From the NCBI GenBank assembly GCA_017541665.1, contig JAFXYP010000085.1, positions 1 through 59,588 of the forward strand: a DNA stretch of 59,588 bases, written 5' to 3'. Source of the stretch: Lentisphaeria bacterium (GTDB taxonomy: Bacteria > Verrucomicrobiota > Lentisphaeria > Victivallales > UBA1829). The notes under the pieces were generated by a model. It did no database searches. It was not told the DNA's origin and saw nothing but the letters and a program-made list of their open reading frames with translations. Within the stretch, counting starts at the first letter, position 1. The number at the start of each line of letters is the position of its first letter. Shown one piece after another: positions 34,397 through 44,351 of the stretch. Made by a program: the position numbers and the translations under genes.

Positions 34397-34413
34397 TTGG
34401 CATGTTTTATGCT
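34397..34413 (+). promoter_or_regulatory. Sigma-54 promoter of the purF-like/carAB operon
   Basis: TTGGCATGTTTTATGCT, with GG and GC ten bases apart; two mismatches to consensus (T for C at position 7, A for T at position 13). The start codon is 66 bases downstream. Confidence 0.78.
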
Positions 34414-34478
34414 GTTCCTTCCCCGGAAAAAAACATCCGAAAAACCACCTTTATTTCCGCATTGAAAGGAATACCGCA

Positions 34479-36200
34479 ATGTCTGATGCGGTCAAACATG
34501 AATGCGCAGTCGCGCTGCTCCGGCTTCGCAAACCGCAGGAATACTACTTCAGCAAGTACGGCAGCGCCGACTACGGGTTCAGCAAAATGGCGCTCCTGCT
34601 CGAAAAGCAGCATAACCGCGGACAGGACGGCGCCGGGATCGCGTCATTGAACCTTGCGCCGGAACCGGGCCTCCCAGCTTACCGGGTGGAACGGTCCGCC
34701 GCCTCGGAGGACCCACTGGCCGACCTGCTCGGCCGGTGCGCCGGCGCGCCGGGGTTCGACGGCGGGCTCCTGCTGGGGCATCTGCGCTATGCGACCTACG
34801 GACGGCACGAGGAATCCGCCTGCCATCCGTTCGTGCACGATTCGTGCTGCCTGCGCCGGACGCTGCTCCTGGCCGGCAATTTCAACCTGACCTCGGCGAA
34901 CGAGCTTTTCGAAAAGTTCCTGAAACTCGGGCACCATCCGAAAAGCCGGGCGGACGGCTACCTGATCCTCCAGATCATCGCGCATTACCTGGAGCAGGAC
35001 TCCAACCTCCACCCGGGTTCGCCCGCCTGGCCGAAGATCCTCCGGCAGGCGCTGAACGAACTCGACGGTGCATTCACGCTCTGCGGCTTCAACGGCGCGG
35101 GCGACGCATTTGTGATCCGGGACCCCCATGCGATTCGTCCCGGATATTTTTATTTCGACGACGAAGTGTTCACGGCGGCCAGCGAACGCCCCGCGATCCA
35201 GGCGGCGTTCGACTGTGCCACGTCCGAAGTCATGGAGATCCCCCCGGGCAAGGCGGTGATCGCGCGTGCGGACGGGGCCGTGGAGATCCTCGACTGCCTG
35301 GAGCCGGCGGAACGCCGCAGCTGCGTCTTCGAACGCATCTATTTCTCGCGCCCGAACGACGCGGACATCCACCGCGAACGCAAACGCCTTGGCAAATCGC
35401 TGATCCCGGCGGTGCTCCAGGCGGCAGACAACGATTTCGAAGGGACGTTCTTCAGCTACATCCCGAACTCCGCACGCGTCAGCTTCCACGGCATGCTCGA
35501 AACCCTCTTCTCGATCGCCGCGCACCAGGACCGGAACGTGCGGTTCGGCGAGATCGCGATCAAGGACGCGAAATTCCGCACGTTCATCGCAGACGCCGAC
35601 AGCCGCCGCGAGCTCTACATGCACGTCTATGACGTCACCTACGGGCTGATCCGGCCGGGCGTCGACACGCTCGTGGTGCTGGACGACTCCATCGTCCGCG
35701 GCAACACCATGCGGAACGCGATCCTGCCGATCCTCGACCGACTCGGGCCGAAACGCATCATCGTGGCGAGCTCCGCGCCCCCCGTCAAATACCCGGACTG
35801 CTACGGCATCGACATGGCGTGTGCGGGCGACCTGGCGGCGTTCCAGGCCGCAGTCTCCATCCTGAAGCGCACCGGACGCGAAAACATACTGAACCGCGCA
35901 TGCGAGGCGGCACGGAAGGCGTTGTCCGGCGCCGCGGCAAACGAAAACCACATGCGGGAGATCTACGATGCCGTCGAAGAAAACGAGCTTCACGAGGAAA
36001 TCGCACGGCTCCTCACCCCGCCGGGCCTGAAGGCCGAACTCAAAGTCGTCTACCAGACCGTCGAGGCGCTGCATTCCTGCTGCCCCGACTATCCCGGCGA
36101 CTGGTATTTCACCGGGGACTACCCCACTCCGGGCGGCATCCGCACCGCGAACCGCGCGCTGGTGAACTTCATGGAAAACAATCAGGAAAGAGCATACTGA
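34479..36200 (+). CDS. Amidophosphoribosyltransferase-like glutamine amidotransferase (PurF paralogue)
   Basis: A 573-residue class II amidotransferase fused to a PRPP-binding domain. Eight residues (MSDAVKHE) precede Cys9, the probable nucleophile after processing. The glutaminase domain has HNRGQDGAGI, GHLRYATYG and RADGYLI; the transferase half has FERIYFSRPN and the PRPP loop VLDDSIVRGNT at 400-410. True PurF makes phosphoribosylamine for purines, but this protein is longer (usual about 470-510) and its neighbours are gltBD, carA, pyrG and carB, not pur genes. A paralogue with altered role is likely. AAAGGAA precedes the ATG; carA starts one base after its stop. Confidence 0.85.
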   Translation: MSDAVKHECAVALLRLRKPQEYYFSKYGSADYGFSKMALLLEKQHNRGQDGAGIASLNLAPEPGLPAYRVERSAASEDPLADLLGRCAGAPGFDGGLLLGHLRYATYGRHEESACHPFVHDSCCLRRTLLLAGNFNLTSANELFEKFLKLGHHPKSRADGYLILQIIAHYLEQDSNLHPGSPAWPKILRQALNELDGAFTLCGFNGAGDAFVIRDPHAIRPGYFYFDDEVFTAASERPAIQAAFDCATSEVMEIPPGKAVIARADGAVEILDCLEPAERRSCVFERIYFSRPNDADIHRERKRLGKSLIPAVLQAADNDFEGTFFSYIPNSARVSFHGMLETLFSIAAHQDRNVRFGEIAIKDAKFRTFIADADSRRELYMHVYDVTYGLIRPGVDTLVVLDDSIVRGNTMRNAILPILDRLGPKRIIVASSAPPVKYPDCYGIDMACAGDLAAFQAAVSILKRTGRENILNRACEAARKALSGAAANENHMREIYDAVEENELHEEIARLLTPPGLKAELKVVYQTVEALHSCCPDYPGDWYFTGDYPTPGGIRTANRALVNFMENNQERAY

Positions 36201-36201
36201 C

Positions 36202-37320
36202 ATGGACGATTTCAAGGAACAGTGGAAACAGCAGCGCGAACGGAAGGCGTTCCTCGCGCTCGCCGACGGCACCGTGTTTCACGGACGCGCGTTCGGCGAC
36301 CTGCACGACCGCACGGGCGAAGCCGTGTTCAACACCGGCATGACCGGATACCAGGAGATCATCTCCGACCCGTCCTACGCGGGACAGTTCGTGACGCTCA
36401 CGACCGCGGAGGTCGGCAACTACGGCTGCACGCCGGAGGACATGGAGTCCCGCAGTCTCTTCCTCAACGGCCTCATCGTGCAGGAACTGAACCCGGCCTC
36501 GAACTGGCGTTCCCGCGAGGAGCTTTCCGCCGTCATGAAGCGTTACGGCAGACCCGGGCTCGCCGGGGTCGACACGCGCGCGCTGACGCTGCACCTGCGC
36601 ACTCGCGGCAGCCAGAAAGCCTATCTGCACGTGAGCGAAGAGGCCGTCACGGAGGAGGAGGCCGTACAGCGGGCACAGGAATGGGAAGGACTCGAGGGGC
36701 AGGACTACGCCTCGGCCGTGACGACTCCGGTCCCGTACGACTGGAACGACAGCGGACGGTTCCATGTGGTCGTGTACGATTTCGGCGTGAAATACAACAT
36801 CCTGCGGATGCTCGCCGCGCGCGACATGCGCGTGACGGTCGTCCCGGCCACGACCGCGCCGGACGAGGTGCTGGCCGCGAAACCGGACGGCATATTCCTC
36901 TCCAACGGACCCGCCGACCCGTCCGCCGTGACCTACGCGATCGAAAACATCCGCGTCCTGCTGGGGCGCGGCATCCCGATGATGGGCATCTGCCTCGGGC
37001 ACCAGCTGCTCGGGCTGGCATGCGGCGCGAAGTGCGGCCGGTTGAAATTCGGGCACCACGGCTGCAACCATCCCGTCAAGAACATCCTCACCGGCGAGGT
37101 GGCGATCTCCAGCCAGAACCACAATTTCGCGCTGACGGACCTCCCCGCCGAACTCGAACTCACGCACATCAATCTTAACGACAAGACGATAGAAGGGATC
37201 CGCCACAGAAGCCTCCCCGCGTTCAGCGTGCAGTACCACCCGGAAGCCGCTCCCGGGCCGCACGACGCCGCCGGGCTCTTCAACGCGTTCCGCAAACTCA
37301 TGGAGGACAGCAAAGCATGA
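36202..37320 (+). CDS. carA: Carbamoyl-phosphate synthase small subunit
   Basis: A 372-residue glutaminase subunit that feeds ammonia to CarB. The class I triad is visible: Cys in [12 protein letters not shown], His and Glu in [12 protein letters not shown]. The N-terminal domain has [18 protein letters not shown], typical of CarA. The ATG at 36202 is one base after the stop of the PurF-like gene. The 3' end overlaps pyrG (ATGA). Function: with CarB makes carbamoyl phosphate for pyrimidines and arginine. Confidence 0.97.
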   Translation: MDDFKEQWKQQRERKAFLALADGTVFHGRAFGDLHDRTGEAVFNTGMTGYQEIISDPSYAGQFVTLTTAEVGNYGCTPEDMESRSLFLNGLIVQELNPASNWRSREELSAVMKRYGRPGLAGVDTRALTLHLRTRGSQKAYLHVSEEAVTEEEAVQRAQEWEGLEGQDYASAVTTPVPYDWNDSGRFHVVVYDFGVKYNILRMLAARDMRVTVVPATTAPDEVLAAKPDGIFLSNGPADPSAVTYAIENIRVLLGRGIPMMGICLGHQLLGLACGAKCGRLKFGHHGCNHPVKNILTGEVAISSQNHNFALTDLPAELELTHINLNDKTIEGIRHRSLPAFSVQYHPEAAPGPHDAAGLFNAFRKLMEDSKA

Positions 37321-38936
37321 AAACGAAACACATCTTCATCACGGGCGGAGTCGTCTCCAGCCTCGGCAAGGGCATTACCGGCGCAGCCCTCGCGTTCCTC
37401 CTGAAACAGCGCGGTTACCGCGTGGCGATGCAGAAGCTCGACCCCTACCTGAACGTCGACCCCGGCACCATGAGCCCGTACCAGCACGGCGAAGTCTTCG
37501 TGACCGACGACGGCGCGGAGACCGACCTCGACCTGGGCCACTATGAACGCATCGCCGGCGTGAACTGCTCCCACGCCAGCAACTACACCTCCGGCCGCAT
37601 CTACGGCAGCGTGATCGCCCGCGAACGCGCCGGCGGCTACCTCGGCGGCACCGTGCAGGTCGTCCCGCACATCACGGACGAGATCAAGGCCGCAATCCGC
37701 TCGCTGGAAAGCGACGACGTGGATATCGCCATCACGGAGATCGGCGGCACCACCGGCGACATCGAGAGCCTGCCGTTCCAGGAAGCCACCCGCCAGTTCA
37801 AGCTCGAAGCCCCCGCGGGCGACGCGATCTTCATCCACCTTACGCTCGTGCCGTACATCCGCGCCGCAAAGGAACTGAAAACGAAGCCCAGCCAGCATTC
37901 CGTGGCAGCCCTGCGCAGCATCGGCATCGTCCCGGACATCCTCGTCTGCCGTTCGGAGATCCCGATGGAAGAGGACCACCTGAACAAGCTCTCGCTCTTC
38001 TGCAACGTGCGGCGCAATTGCGTGATCGAGGAGCTGGACGTGCAGAACTCCATCTACGAAGTGCCTCTGGAGCTGGAACAGCAGGAATTCGACACGCGCG
38101 TGCTGGAGCTGCTCCACCTCGACCCGCGCACGATCGACCTGGACAACTACCGCGCCTGGCTCGACGGCGTGCTCCACCCGCAGACTTCCTGCACCATCGC
38201 GGTCGTCGGCAAGTACATCCGCCACCAGGACGCGTACAAGAGCATCTACGAATCGCTCAGCCACGCCGGGATCAAGCACTCCTGCAAGGTCGAGGTGCGC
38301 AAGATCGAATCCGAGGAATTCATGACCTCCGATCCAGCCGAGCTGCTGAAGGGCGTGGACGGCATCCTCGTGCCAGGCGGATTCGGGACGCGCGGCGTGG
38401 ACGGCAAGATCAAAGCCATCGAATATGCTCGCACACATGGAATACCGTTCCTCGGCATCTGCCTGGGCATGCAGTGCGCCGTGATCGAATTCGCACGGAA
38501 CGTGCTCGGACTGACCGATGCAAACAGCTCGGAATTCGACGAACACACGAAGAACCCGGTCATCGACCTGATGGACGAACAGCGCACGATCCACGACAAG
38601 GGCGGCACCATGCGCCTCGGCGCCTATGACTGCGAGCTCGTTCCCGGTTCCCTCGCGGAACGTCTCTACGGCGCAAAGCTCATCCGCGAACTGCACCGCC
38701 ACCGCTTCGAGTTCAATCCGAACTACCTCGACGCCGTGAAGGACGCCGGGCTCCGCATCAGCGGCGTGAACCCGCAGCGCGGGCTCGTGGAGATCGTCGA
38801 GATCCCGGACCATCCGTTCTTCATCGGCTGCCAGTTCCATCCCGAATTCAAGTCTCGCCCCATGCACGCGCATCCGCTCTTCGACGGACTCGTGGAAGCG
38901 GCGCTGAAAGGTCGTCAAAATGCCGAAACGCACTGA
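37317..38936 (+). CDS. pyrG: CTP synthase
   Basis: A 539-residue enzyme: UTP, ATP and glutamine to CTP. N-terminal synthetase domain: [32 protein letters not shown] and [17 protein letters not shown]-terminal glutaminase: Cys in FLGICLGMQ, His/Glu in [12 protein letters not shown]. Length is typical (about 535-545). Start overlaps carA by four bases; it overlaps carB by 17. Placement between carA and carB is uncommon and points to a glutamine-user operon rather than a pure pyrimidine one. Confidence 0.98.
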   Translation: MKTKHIFITGGVVSSLGKGITGAALAFLLKQRGYRVAMQKLDPYLNVDPGTMSPYQHGEVFVTDDGAETDLDLGHYERIAGVNCSHASNYTSGRIYGSVIARERAGGYLGGTVQVVPHITDEIKAAIRSLESDDVDIAITEIGGTTGDIESLPFQEATRQFKLEAPAGDAIFIHLTLVPYIRAAKELKTKPSQHSVAALRSIGIVPDILVCRSEIPMEEDHLNKLSLFCNVRRNCVIEELDVQNSIYEVPLELEQQEFDTRVLELLHLDPRTIDLDNYRAWLDGVLHPQTSCTIAVVGKYIRHQDAYKSIYESLSHAGIKHSCKVEVRKIESEEFMTSDPAELLKGVDGILVPGGFGTRGVDGKIKAIEYARTHGIPFLGICLGMQCAVIEFARNVLGLTDANSSEFDEHTKNPVIDLMDEQRTIHDKGGTMRLGAYDCELVPGSLAERLYGAKLIRELHRHRFEFNPNYLDAVKDAGLRISGVNPQRGLVEIVEIPDHPFFIGCQFHPEFKSRPMHAHPLFDGLVEAALKGRQNAETH

Positions 38937-41900
38937 CATCCAGAAGATCCTGCTGATCGGATCCGGCCCCATCGTCATCGGTCAGGGCTGCGAATTCGAC
39001 TACTCCGGCGTGCAGGCGTGCAAGGTGCTGAAGCAGGACGGATTCGAGGTCGTGCTCGTGAACTCCAACCCGGCGACCGTCATGACCGACCCCGAGCTCG
39101 CCGACCGAACCTACATCGAACCGCTCACATGCGACATCCTCCATGAGATCATCCGCCGCGAACGCCCCGACGCCATCCTGCCGACGCTCGGCGGCCAGAC
39201 CGCATTGAACCTCGCCATGGAGCTCAACCAGAACGGCATCCTGAAACGGTACCACGTCGAGCTGATCGGCGCCAACGCCGAAGCCATCAGCCGCGCCGAG
39301 GACCGCCAGCTTTTCAAGAAAAACATGCAGGAGATCGGGCTCGACCTGCCGCAATCCGGCTCCGCCCACTCCGAAAGCGAGGCGGAGGCCATCGCACGCA
39401 CCATCGGCACCTGGCCGCTCATCATCCGTCCCGGGTTCACGCTCGGCGGCACCGGCGGCGGCATCGCGCACGACGAGGACGAATTCCGCGAAATCGTGCG
39501 GCGCGGCCTCGAAGCCAGCCTCAACCACGAGGTGCTGATCGAGGAATCCCTGCTCGGCTGGAAGGAATTCGAGATGGAAGTCATGCGCGACAAGAAAGGC
39601 TCCAGCGTCATCGTATGCTCCATCGAAAACCTCGACCCGATGGGCGTCCACACCGGCGACTCCATCACCGTCGCCCCCATCCAAACGCTCACCGACCGCG
39701 AATACCAGGACATGCGTGACGACTCCCTGCGCGTGCTCGCCGCCATCGGCGTGGAAACCGGCGGTTCGAACGTCCAGTGGGCGGTCAACCCCGAAAACGG
39801 ACGCCGCATCATCATCGAAATGAACCCCCGCGTGTCGCGTTCGAGCGCGCTCGCATCCAAGGCGACCGGCTTCCCCATCGCGAAGATCGCCGCCAAGCTC
39901 GCGGTCGGCTACACGCTGGATGAACTCCGGAACGACATCACGGGCTGCACGCCGAGCTGCTTCGAGCCTGCGCTCGACTACATCGTGACCAAGGTCCCGC
40001 GGTTCACGTTCGAGAAATTCCCGGCAGCCGACCCCACGCTCGGCACCCAGATGAAATCCGTCGGCGAGGTCATGGCAATCGGCCGCAATTTCAAGCAAAG
40101 TCTCCAGAAGGCGCTGCGCTCCCTCGAAACAGGACGGGCGGGATTCGGCGCGGACGGCAAGGACGCTGCATTCGAATCCGCTTCCGACGAAGTCCTGGAG
40201 GAAAAACTCGCGAAACCGAACGCCGAACGCATCTTCTGGCTCCGCGCGGCGTTCAAACGCGGCTGGGACGTCGAAAAAGTCTTCTCCCTCACGCAGATCG
40301 ACCGGCTCTTCCTGCGCCATCTGCGGGAACTCGCCATGTTCGAGGACGAGATCGCATCCGCCGGATCGCCTGACAGCCTCGCCGCGGATCCCGCGCTCTT
40401 CCACCAGGCGAAGGAGTTCGGCTACAGCGACCGCCAGATCGCGTTCCTGCTGCACTCGACCGAACTGGATGTCGCGGCAAAACGCAAAAGCATCGGCCTC
40501 GTGCCGGGCTTCGGCGCGGTCGACACCTGCGCCGGCGAATTCGAGGCGATCACGCCGTACTACTACAGCGCCTACACGGATGCCGGCGAACCCGTGCGTC
40601 CGAGGGGGGACAAGAAGTCCATCATGGTGCTGGGCGGCGGTCCGAACCGCATCGGACAGGGGATCGAGTTCGACTACTGCTGCTGCCATGCGGCATTCGC
40701 GCTGCGCAAGGCGGGATACGAGGTCGTGATGGTGAACTCCAACCCGGAAACCGTCTCCACCGACTACGACACCAGCGACAAGCTCTACTTCGAGCCGCTC
40801 ACGCTCGAGGACATCATGCATATCTACGAGCGCGAACAGTGTTCCGGCGTGATCGTGCAGTTCGGCGGACAGACGCCGCTGAACCTGGCCCAGGCGCTGA
40901 AGGCCGCCGGAGCGAACGTCATCGGCACCAGCCCGGACGACATCGACCTGGCGGAGGACCGCGACTACTTCAAGCAGCTCGCATCGAAGATCGGCATCCT
41001 CCAGCCGGAAAGCGGCATCGCGCACTGCGTGGACGAGGCGATCCGCATCGCGGAGGAAATCGGCTATCCCGTGCTCGTGCGGCCGAGCTTCGTGCTCGGC
41101 GGGCGCGGCATGGTCATCGTCTACAAGGAAAAATATCTCCGCAAGTTCGTCGAGGAGGCGTCCCGCGTCGCCGAGGGGAAACCCATCCTGATCGACCGGT
41201 TCCTGGAGAACGCCATCGAGCTGGACGTGGACTGCATTTCCGACGGCGAAACGACCGTGATCGGCGCCATCCTGGAGCACGTCGAGCCTGCCGGATGCCA
41301 TTCCGGCGACTCCGCCAGCATCACCCCGCCCATGAGCCTGTCCCCGGAGATCCTGAAACAGATCCACGTCTACGCCCGCGAGTTCGCCGCCGCGCTCCAC
41401 GTAAACGGTCTGATGAACATGCAGCTGGCGGTCAAGGACGGAAAGATCTACATGATCGAGGTCAATCCGCGCGCCTCCCGCACGATCCCGTTCGTCAGCA
41501 AGGCCATCGGCGTGCACCTGGCCGGGCTCGCCGCGCTCTGCATGACCGGGCGCAAGCTCGCCGACCTCGGCTTCACCCGCGAGGTCGCCCTGCCGTACAC
41601 CGCCGTAAAGGAGGCCGTGTTCCCGTTCGTGAAATTCCCCGGCGTCGACATCGTGCTGACCCCGGAGATGAAGTCCACCGGCGAGGTGATGTGCCTCGAC
41701 CGCGACTGGGGCATCGCCTACCTGAAAAGCCAGCTCGCCGCCGGGTCGCGCCTGCCGAAACAGGGCAGCGTCTTCCTGTCGGTCCGGGACCAGGACAAGC
41801 CGCGCATCGTGGACGTCGCCCGCAAGCTCACCGAGCTCGGGTTCCGCCTCTACGCCACGCTCGGCACCTCCACGCTGCTCTGCAACGAGGGCATCCGCGT

Positions 41901-42186
41901 GAACGCGCTCTTCCGCATCTCGAAGGGGCGGCCGAACCTGCTCGACCTCATCCACGAGGGCGAGATCCAATGGGTCATCAACACCTCGGAAAACGGCGCG
42001 GAAGCCATGGTCGACGAGATCAGGATGCGCTCCAAGTCGATTGCCGCGGGAATCCCGATCACCACGACCATCGCCGGCGCGGAAGCCGCCGTCGACGGGC
42101 TCCGCGACCAGCTCGAATTCGGACGTTTCGAGGTCAGCTGCCTCCAGGAATACCACCGCCACATCCACCAGGCGGCGGGCATTTAA
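38920..42186 (+). CDS. carB: Carbamoyl-phosphate synthase large subunit
   Basis: A 1088-residue enzyme with two homologous ATP-grasp halves: the first makes carboxyphosphate and carbamate, the second phosphorylates carbamate. Markers: [15 protein letters not shown] at the start of half 1 and [16 protein letters not shown] at half 2; [13 protein letters not shown] and [11 protein letters not shown] loops; an MGS-like allosteric domain at the C-terminus ([15 protein letters not shown]). Normal length is about 1070. Last gene of the operon and followed by a terminator. Confidence 0.98.
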   Translation: MPKRTDIQKILLIGSGPIVIGQGCEFDYSGVQACKVLKQDGFEVVLVNSNPATVMTDPELADRTYIEPLTCDILHEIIRRERPDAILPTLGGQTALNLAMELNQNGILKRYHVELIGANAEAISRAEDRQLFKKNMQEIGLDLPQSGSAHSESEAEAIARTIGTWPLIIRPGFTLGGTGGGIAHDEDEFREIVRRGLEASLNHEVLIEESLLGWKEFEMEVMRDKKGSSVIVCSIENLDPMGVHTGDSITVAPIQTLTDREYQDMRDDSLRVLAAIGVETGGSNVQWAVNPENGRRIIIEMNPRVSRSSALASKATGFPIAKIAAKLAVGYTLDELRNDITGCTPSCFEPALDYIVTKVPRFTFEKFPAADPTLGTQMKSVGEVMAIGRNFKQSLQKALRSLETGRAGFGADGKDAAFESASDEVLEEKLAKPNAERIFWLRAAFKRGWDVEKVFSLTQIDRLFLRHLRELAMFEDEIASAGSPDSLAADPALFHQAKEFGYSDRQIAFLLHSTELDVAAKRKSIGLVPGFGAVDTCAGEFEAITPYYYSAYTDAGEPVRPRGDKKSIMVLGGGPNRIGQGIEFDYCCCHAAFALRKAGYEVVMVNSNPETVSTDYDTSDKLYFEPLTLEDIMHIYEREQCSGVIVQFGGQTPLNLAQALKAAGANVIGTSPDDIDLAEDRDYFKQLASKIGILQPESGIAHCVDEAIRIAEEIGYPVLVRPSFVLGGRGMVIVYKEKYLRKFVEEASRVAEGKPILIDRFLENAIELDVDCISDGETTVIGAILEHVEPAGCHSGDSASITPPMSLSPEILKQIHVYAREFAAALHVNGLMNMQLAVKDGKIYMIEVNPRASRTIPFVSKAIGVHLAGLAALCMTGRKLADLGFTREVALPYTAVKEAVFPFVKFPGVDIVLTPEMKSTGEVMCLDRDWGIAYLKSQLAAGSRLPKQGSVFLSVRDQDKPRIVDVARKLTELGFRLYATLGTSTLLCNEGIRVNALFRISKGRPNLLDLIHEGEIQWVINTSENGAEAMVDEIRMRSKSIAAGIPITTTIAGAEAAVDGLRDQLEFGRFEVSCLQEYHRHIHQAAGI

Positions 42187-42214
42187 AACGTATTGCCGCC
42201 GCATATCCGGCGCA

Positions 42215-42258
42215 GGAGCGGGGAGCTGTAAAAAGCAGCTCCTCGCTCCACTGTTTTT
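42215..42258 (+). terminator. Terminator of the purF-like/carA/pyrG/carB operon
   Basis: GGAGCGGGGAGCTG pairs with CAGCTCCTCGCTCC (14 bp, one mismatch, 7-base loop) and is followed by ACTG and six T. Confidence 0.9.
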
Positions 42259-42292
42259 TCTGCAATAGTTTCCGCAATCATTCGAAACGGAT

Positions 42293-42320
42293 TTGACATC
42301 CGGTTTCAGGCTGTTATATT
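42293..42320 (+). promoter_or_regulatory. Sigma-70 promoter of the 66-residue protein gene
   Basis: Perfect TTGACA, a 16-base spacer and TATATT; 63 bases before the ATG at 42383. Confidence 0.8.
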
Positions 42321-42382
42321 AAGGGATATCGTCTTCTGATCACGCCTCAAAAAACGTTCAACACGAACAAAGGAGCAGCATC

Positions 42383-42583
42383 ATGAAACAACAGAAACTC
42401 GTGTATGTATCCATGCGTCCCAATGCCTTTGACAAGTCGGTGGAACTCCCGTTGCAGAAGTATTTGGATGAGTGTTGGACTATCGAATCCTATCAGCCTG
42501 TTGCGACACACGACTCTTATGCCCATGGTAGTAGCAACGATGTATTTATGAATGTCGTCGTTCTGCTGACGAAAGGGAATTGA
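42383..42583 (+). CDS. Small protein of unknown function
   Basis: A 66-residue soluble protein beginning MKQQKLVYVSMRPNAFDKSV, with a pattern of short beta-like stretches and no membrane segment. AAAGGAG lies just before the ATG and a consensus promoter is 60 bases upstream, so this is a real, independently transcribed gene even though short. No family recognised. It lies between the carB terminator and the sigma factor promoter. Confidence 0.7.
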   Translation: MKQQKLVYVSMRPNAFDKSVELPLQKYLDECWTIESYQPVATHDSYAHGSSNDVFMNVVVLLTKGN

Positions 42584-42643
42584 TCCGAGCCGGCGAAGTC
42601 ACCGGAAATCGCGAAAAAAACGCAGGACTTTTCACACACCGTC

Positions 42644-42672
42644 TTGATTTTCCGTCGTACGGGTATTACATT
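42644..42672 (+). promoter_or_regulatory. Sigma-70 promoter of the sigma factor gene
   Basis: TTGATT, a 17-base spacer and TACATT; 65 bases before the ATG at 42738. Confidence 0.65.
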
Positions 42673-42737
42673 ATCACCAAACGCGCGGCAGACCGCCCCG
42701 TTTTGAACTCGATCCCTCCGAATACCTGCACGAAATC

Positions 42738-44138
42738 ATGGCAAGAAGCATACAAAAACGGACCAGACCGACGAAGACGCCGTCTCCCGGCGCCGTAAAA
42801 AAGGACGTCCATGCGCCCGGATTCGAAAGCACCGAAGACGCGGTCTTCCACCAGCTGTACGACCCGGGCTGCACCCCGCTGACGGACAGCGAGGCGGAAT
42901 CCGTCTGGAAGGAGATCGACGCCCGGATGCAGGAGATCCGTTCCTGCCTGGCGCAGTTTCTCTTCGTGCTGGAGGGACACGAACACGTCGCGGACCTCTG
43001 CAAAACGCCGGAAGACGTAACCTCGTTTTTCGTCGAATCCAAATTGCCGGATGCAGTCCGCGGGAACCTGCCTGCCGCCCCGGGCGTCCTCCTGAAATGG
43101 AAAGCCGGGATCGCGGCGTTCCGTGCGGAGCTGGCCGGTTTCTATGAAAGTCCCAAGTTCAGGGAAAAGGCCGCCCGCGAAACGATGTGGGACCGTTCCC
43201 GCGAACTCCTCATGCGGTATCCGGTCTCCTCGCTGAAGGTCATGGAGTGGTACCATGTGGCGTCGTCCTGGTGCGCCACGCCGGAATCGCCCGCCATGGA
43301 CGAGCTTTTCCGCACGAAACTCCTGCCTGACCGGACGCTCTGCCTGTCCGTCTTCCGGACCATGAAGACCGCGTTCGAGCAGATGGAGCAGCTCCGGCAG
43401 CGCATCCTGTATTCGCATCTCCGGCTCGTGATCAGCATCGCCCGGCAGTCCTGCAACCAGCCGCAGCAGCTGCTCGACATCGTGCAGGAAGGCAACATCG
43501 GGCTCGTGAAGGCGCTCGACCGGTTCGACAGCAACCTCGGGCACAAGTTCTCCACCTATGCGACCTGGTGGGTCCGCCACGAGATCATGCGCGCGCTGGC
43601 ACGGCAGACCCGCGTGATCCGCATCCCGCAGCACATGCTGGCGACCATTTCGCGCATCAACCGCGCCGAACAGAACTTCGTCAAGCGATTCGGCGTGGAA
43701 CCGACGGTGGAGGACCTCGCAACCGAGCTCGAAATGCCGAAGGCGCGCATCCATGCCATCCGCCAGATGGCGCGCCAGCAGATCTCGCTCCAGGCGCCGA
43801 TCCGTTCCGCCTCGCTTTCCGAAGATTCCGAGATCACGCAGGAGGACCGTTTCGGCACGGACTCCGATGACGAGGATTTCAACCCGGAACAGCATCTGGC
43901 GTTCCAGTTCCTCCGCGACGTCGTCCACAAGGCCGTCAACGATCTCCCGGAACGCGACCGGAAGTTCATCCGGATGCGGTTCGGGCTGGACGGCTACGAA
44001 CCGATGACCATCCGGCAGATCGCCGAGGATTTCCACCTGACCCGCGAGCGCATCCGCCAGATCGAGGCCAGCGTGTTCGAAAAACTCCGGCGCAGCAATC
44101 CCGAGCTGGCTTCCCACTGGCAGGATTCGCTCTACTGA
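42738..44138 (+). CDS. Sigma-70 family RNA polymerase sigma factor with unusual N-terminal region
   Basis: A 466-residue factor. From about residue 215 it carries region 2 (SHLRLVISIAR, LLDIVQEGNIGLVKALDRF and STYATWWVRHEIMRALA), region 3 (VEPTVEDLATELEMPKARI) and region 4 (LPERDRKFIRMRFGL and ETREIREI-like LTRERIRQIEASVFEKLR), so it has the full group 1-3 core. The first about 210 residues are not the usual region 1.1/1.2 and contain no motif I know. So it is probably an alternative factor (group 2 or 3), or a divergent primary factor; that cannot be decided here. No ribosome site better than GAAAT precedes the ATG. Confidence 0.88.
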   Translation: MARSIQKRTRPTKTPSPGAVKKDVHAPGFESTEDAVFHQLYDPGCTPLTDSEAESVWKEIDARMQEIRSCLAQFLFVLEGHEHVADLCKTPEDVTSFFVESKLPDAVRGNLPAAPGVLLKWKAGIAAFRAELAGFYESPKFREKAARETMWDRSRELLMRYPVSSLKVMEWYHVASSWCATPESPAMDELFRTKLLPDRTLCLSVFRTMKTAFEQMEQLRQRILYSHLRLVISIARQSCNQPQQLLDIVQEGNIGLVKALDRFDSNLGHKFSTYATWWVRHEIMRALARQTRVIRIPQHMLATISRINRAEQNFVKRFGVEPTVEDLATELEMPKARIHAIRQMARQQISLQAPIRSASLSEDSEITQEDRFGTDSDDEDFNPEQHLAFQFLRDVVHKAVNDLPERDRKFIRMRFGLDGYEPMTIRQIAEDFHLTRERIRQIEASVFEKLRRSNPELASHWQDSLY

Positions 44139-44233
44139 AGCGCTGTGCACGGCGCCCGACCACGATCTGCGTCCGGACGCCGCCACCGCCCGGATGCCGC
44201 ATCCCGCCTTCCCCGATGCCCCTCTGTCCGCAG

Positions 44234-44274
44234 TTTGCCCCGGAAAATAGGAGTTTTTCCGGCAAATGATTTGC
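44234..44274 (+). promoter_or_regulatory. Hairpin and palindrome upstream of the aminotransferase gene
   Basis: TTTGCC plus GGAAAA (44234-44247, two-base bulge) can pair with TTTTCC plus GGCAAA (44255-44266), and GCAAAT-G-ATTTGC (44262-44274) is a perfect palindrome abutting the -35 box. It may end the sigma factor transcript and/or be an operator. No T-run follows. Confidence 0.45.
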
Positions 44275-44299
44275 ATTAATTTAAAGTATGCTGTATATT
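44271..44299 (+). promoter_or_regulatory. Sigma-70 promoter of the aminotransferase gene
   Basis: TTGCAT, a 17-base spacer and TATATT; 52 bases before the ATG. Confidence 0.65.
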
Positions 44300-44351
44300 A
44301 ATAGGTTTTGTCCAAATACAAGTTGAACCAGCATAGGATCCTGTCCCAGAG

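Noticed and set aside
38848..42204. Minus-strand open frame of 1118 codons opposite carB
   Set aside because: Shadow of carB; the plus-strand frame has all catalytic motifs and the operon overlaps.
44259..44275. Possible sigma-54 site CCGGCAAATGATTTGCA before the aminotransferase gene
   Set aside because: GG and GC are ten bases apart, but three conserved -24 bases are wrong, there is no TTTACA pair nearby and a good sigma-70 promoter overlaps it. Kept only as a weak option.
42666..44276. Minus-strand open frame of 536 codons opposite the sigma factor
   Set aside because: Shadow of the sigma factor gene.
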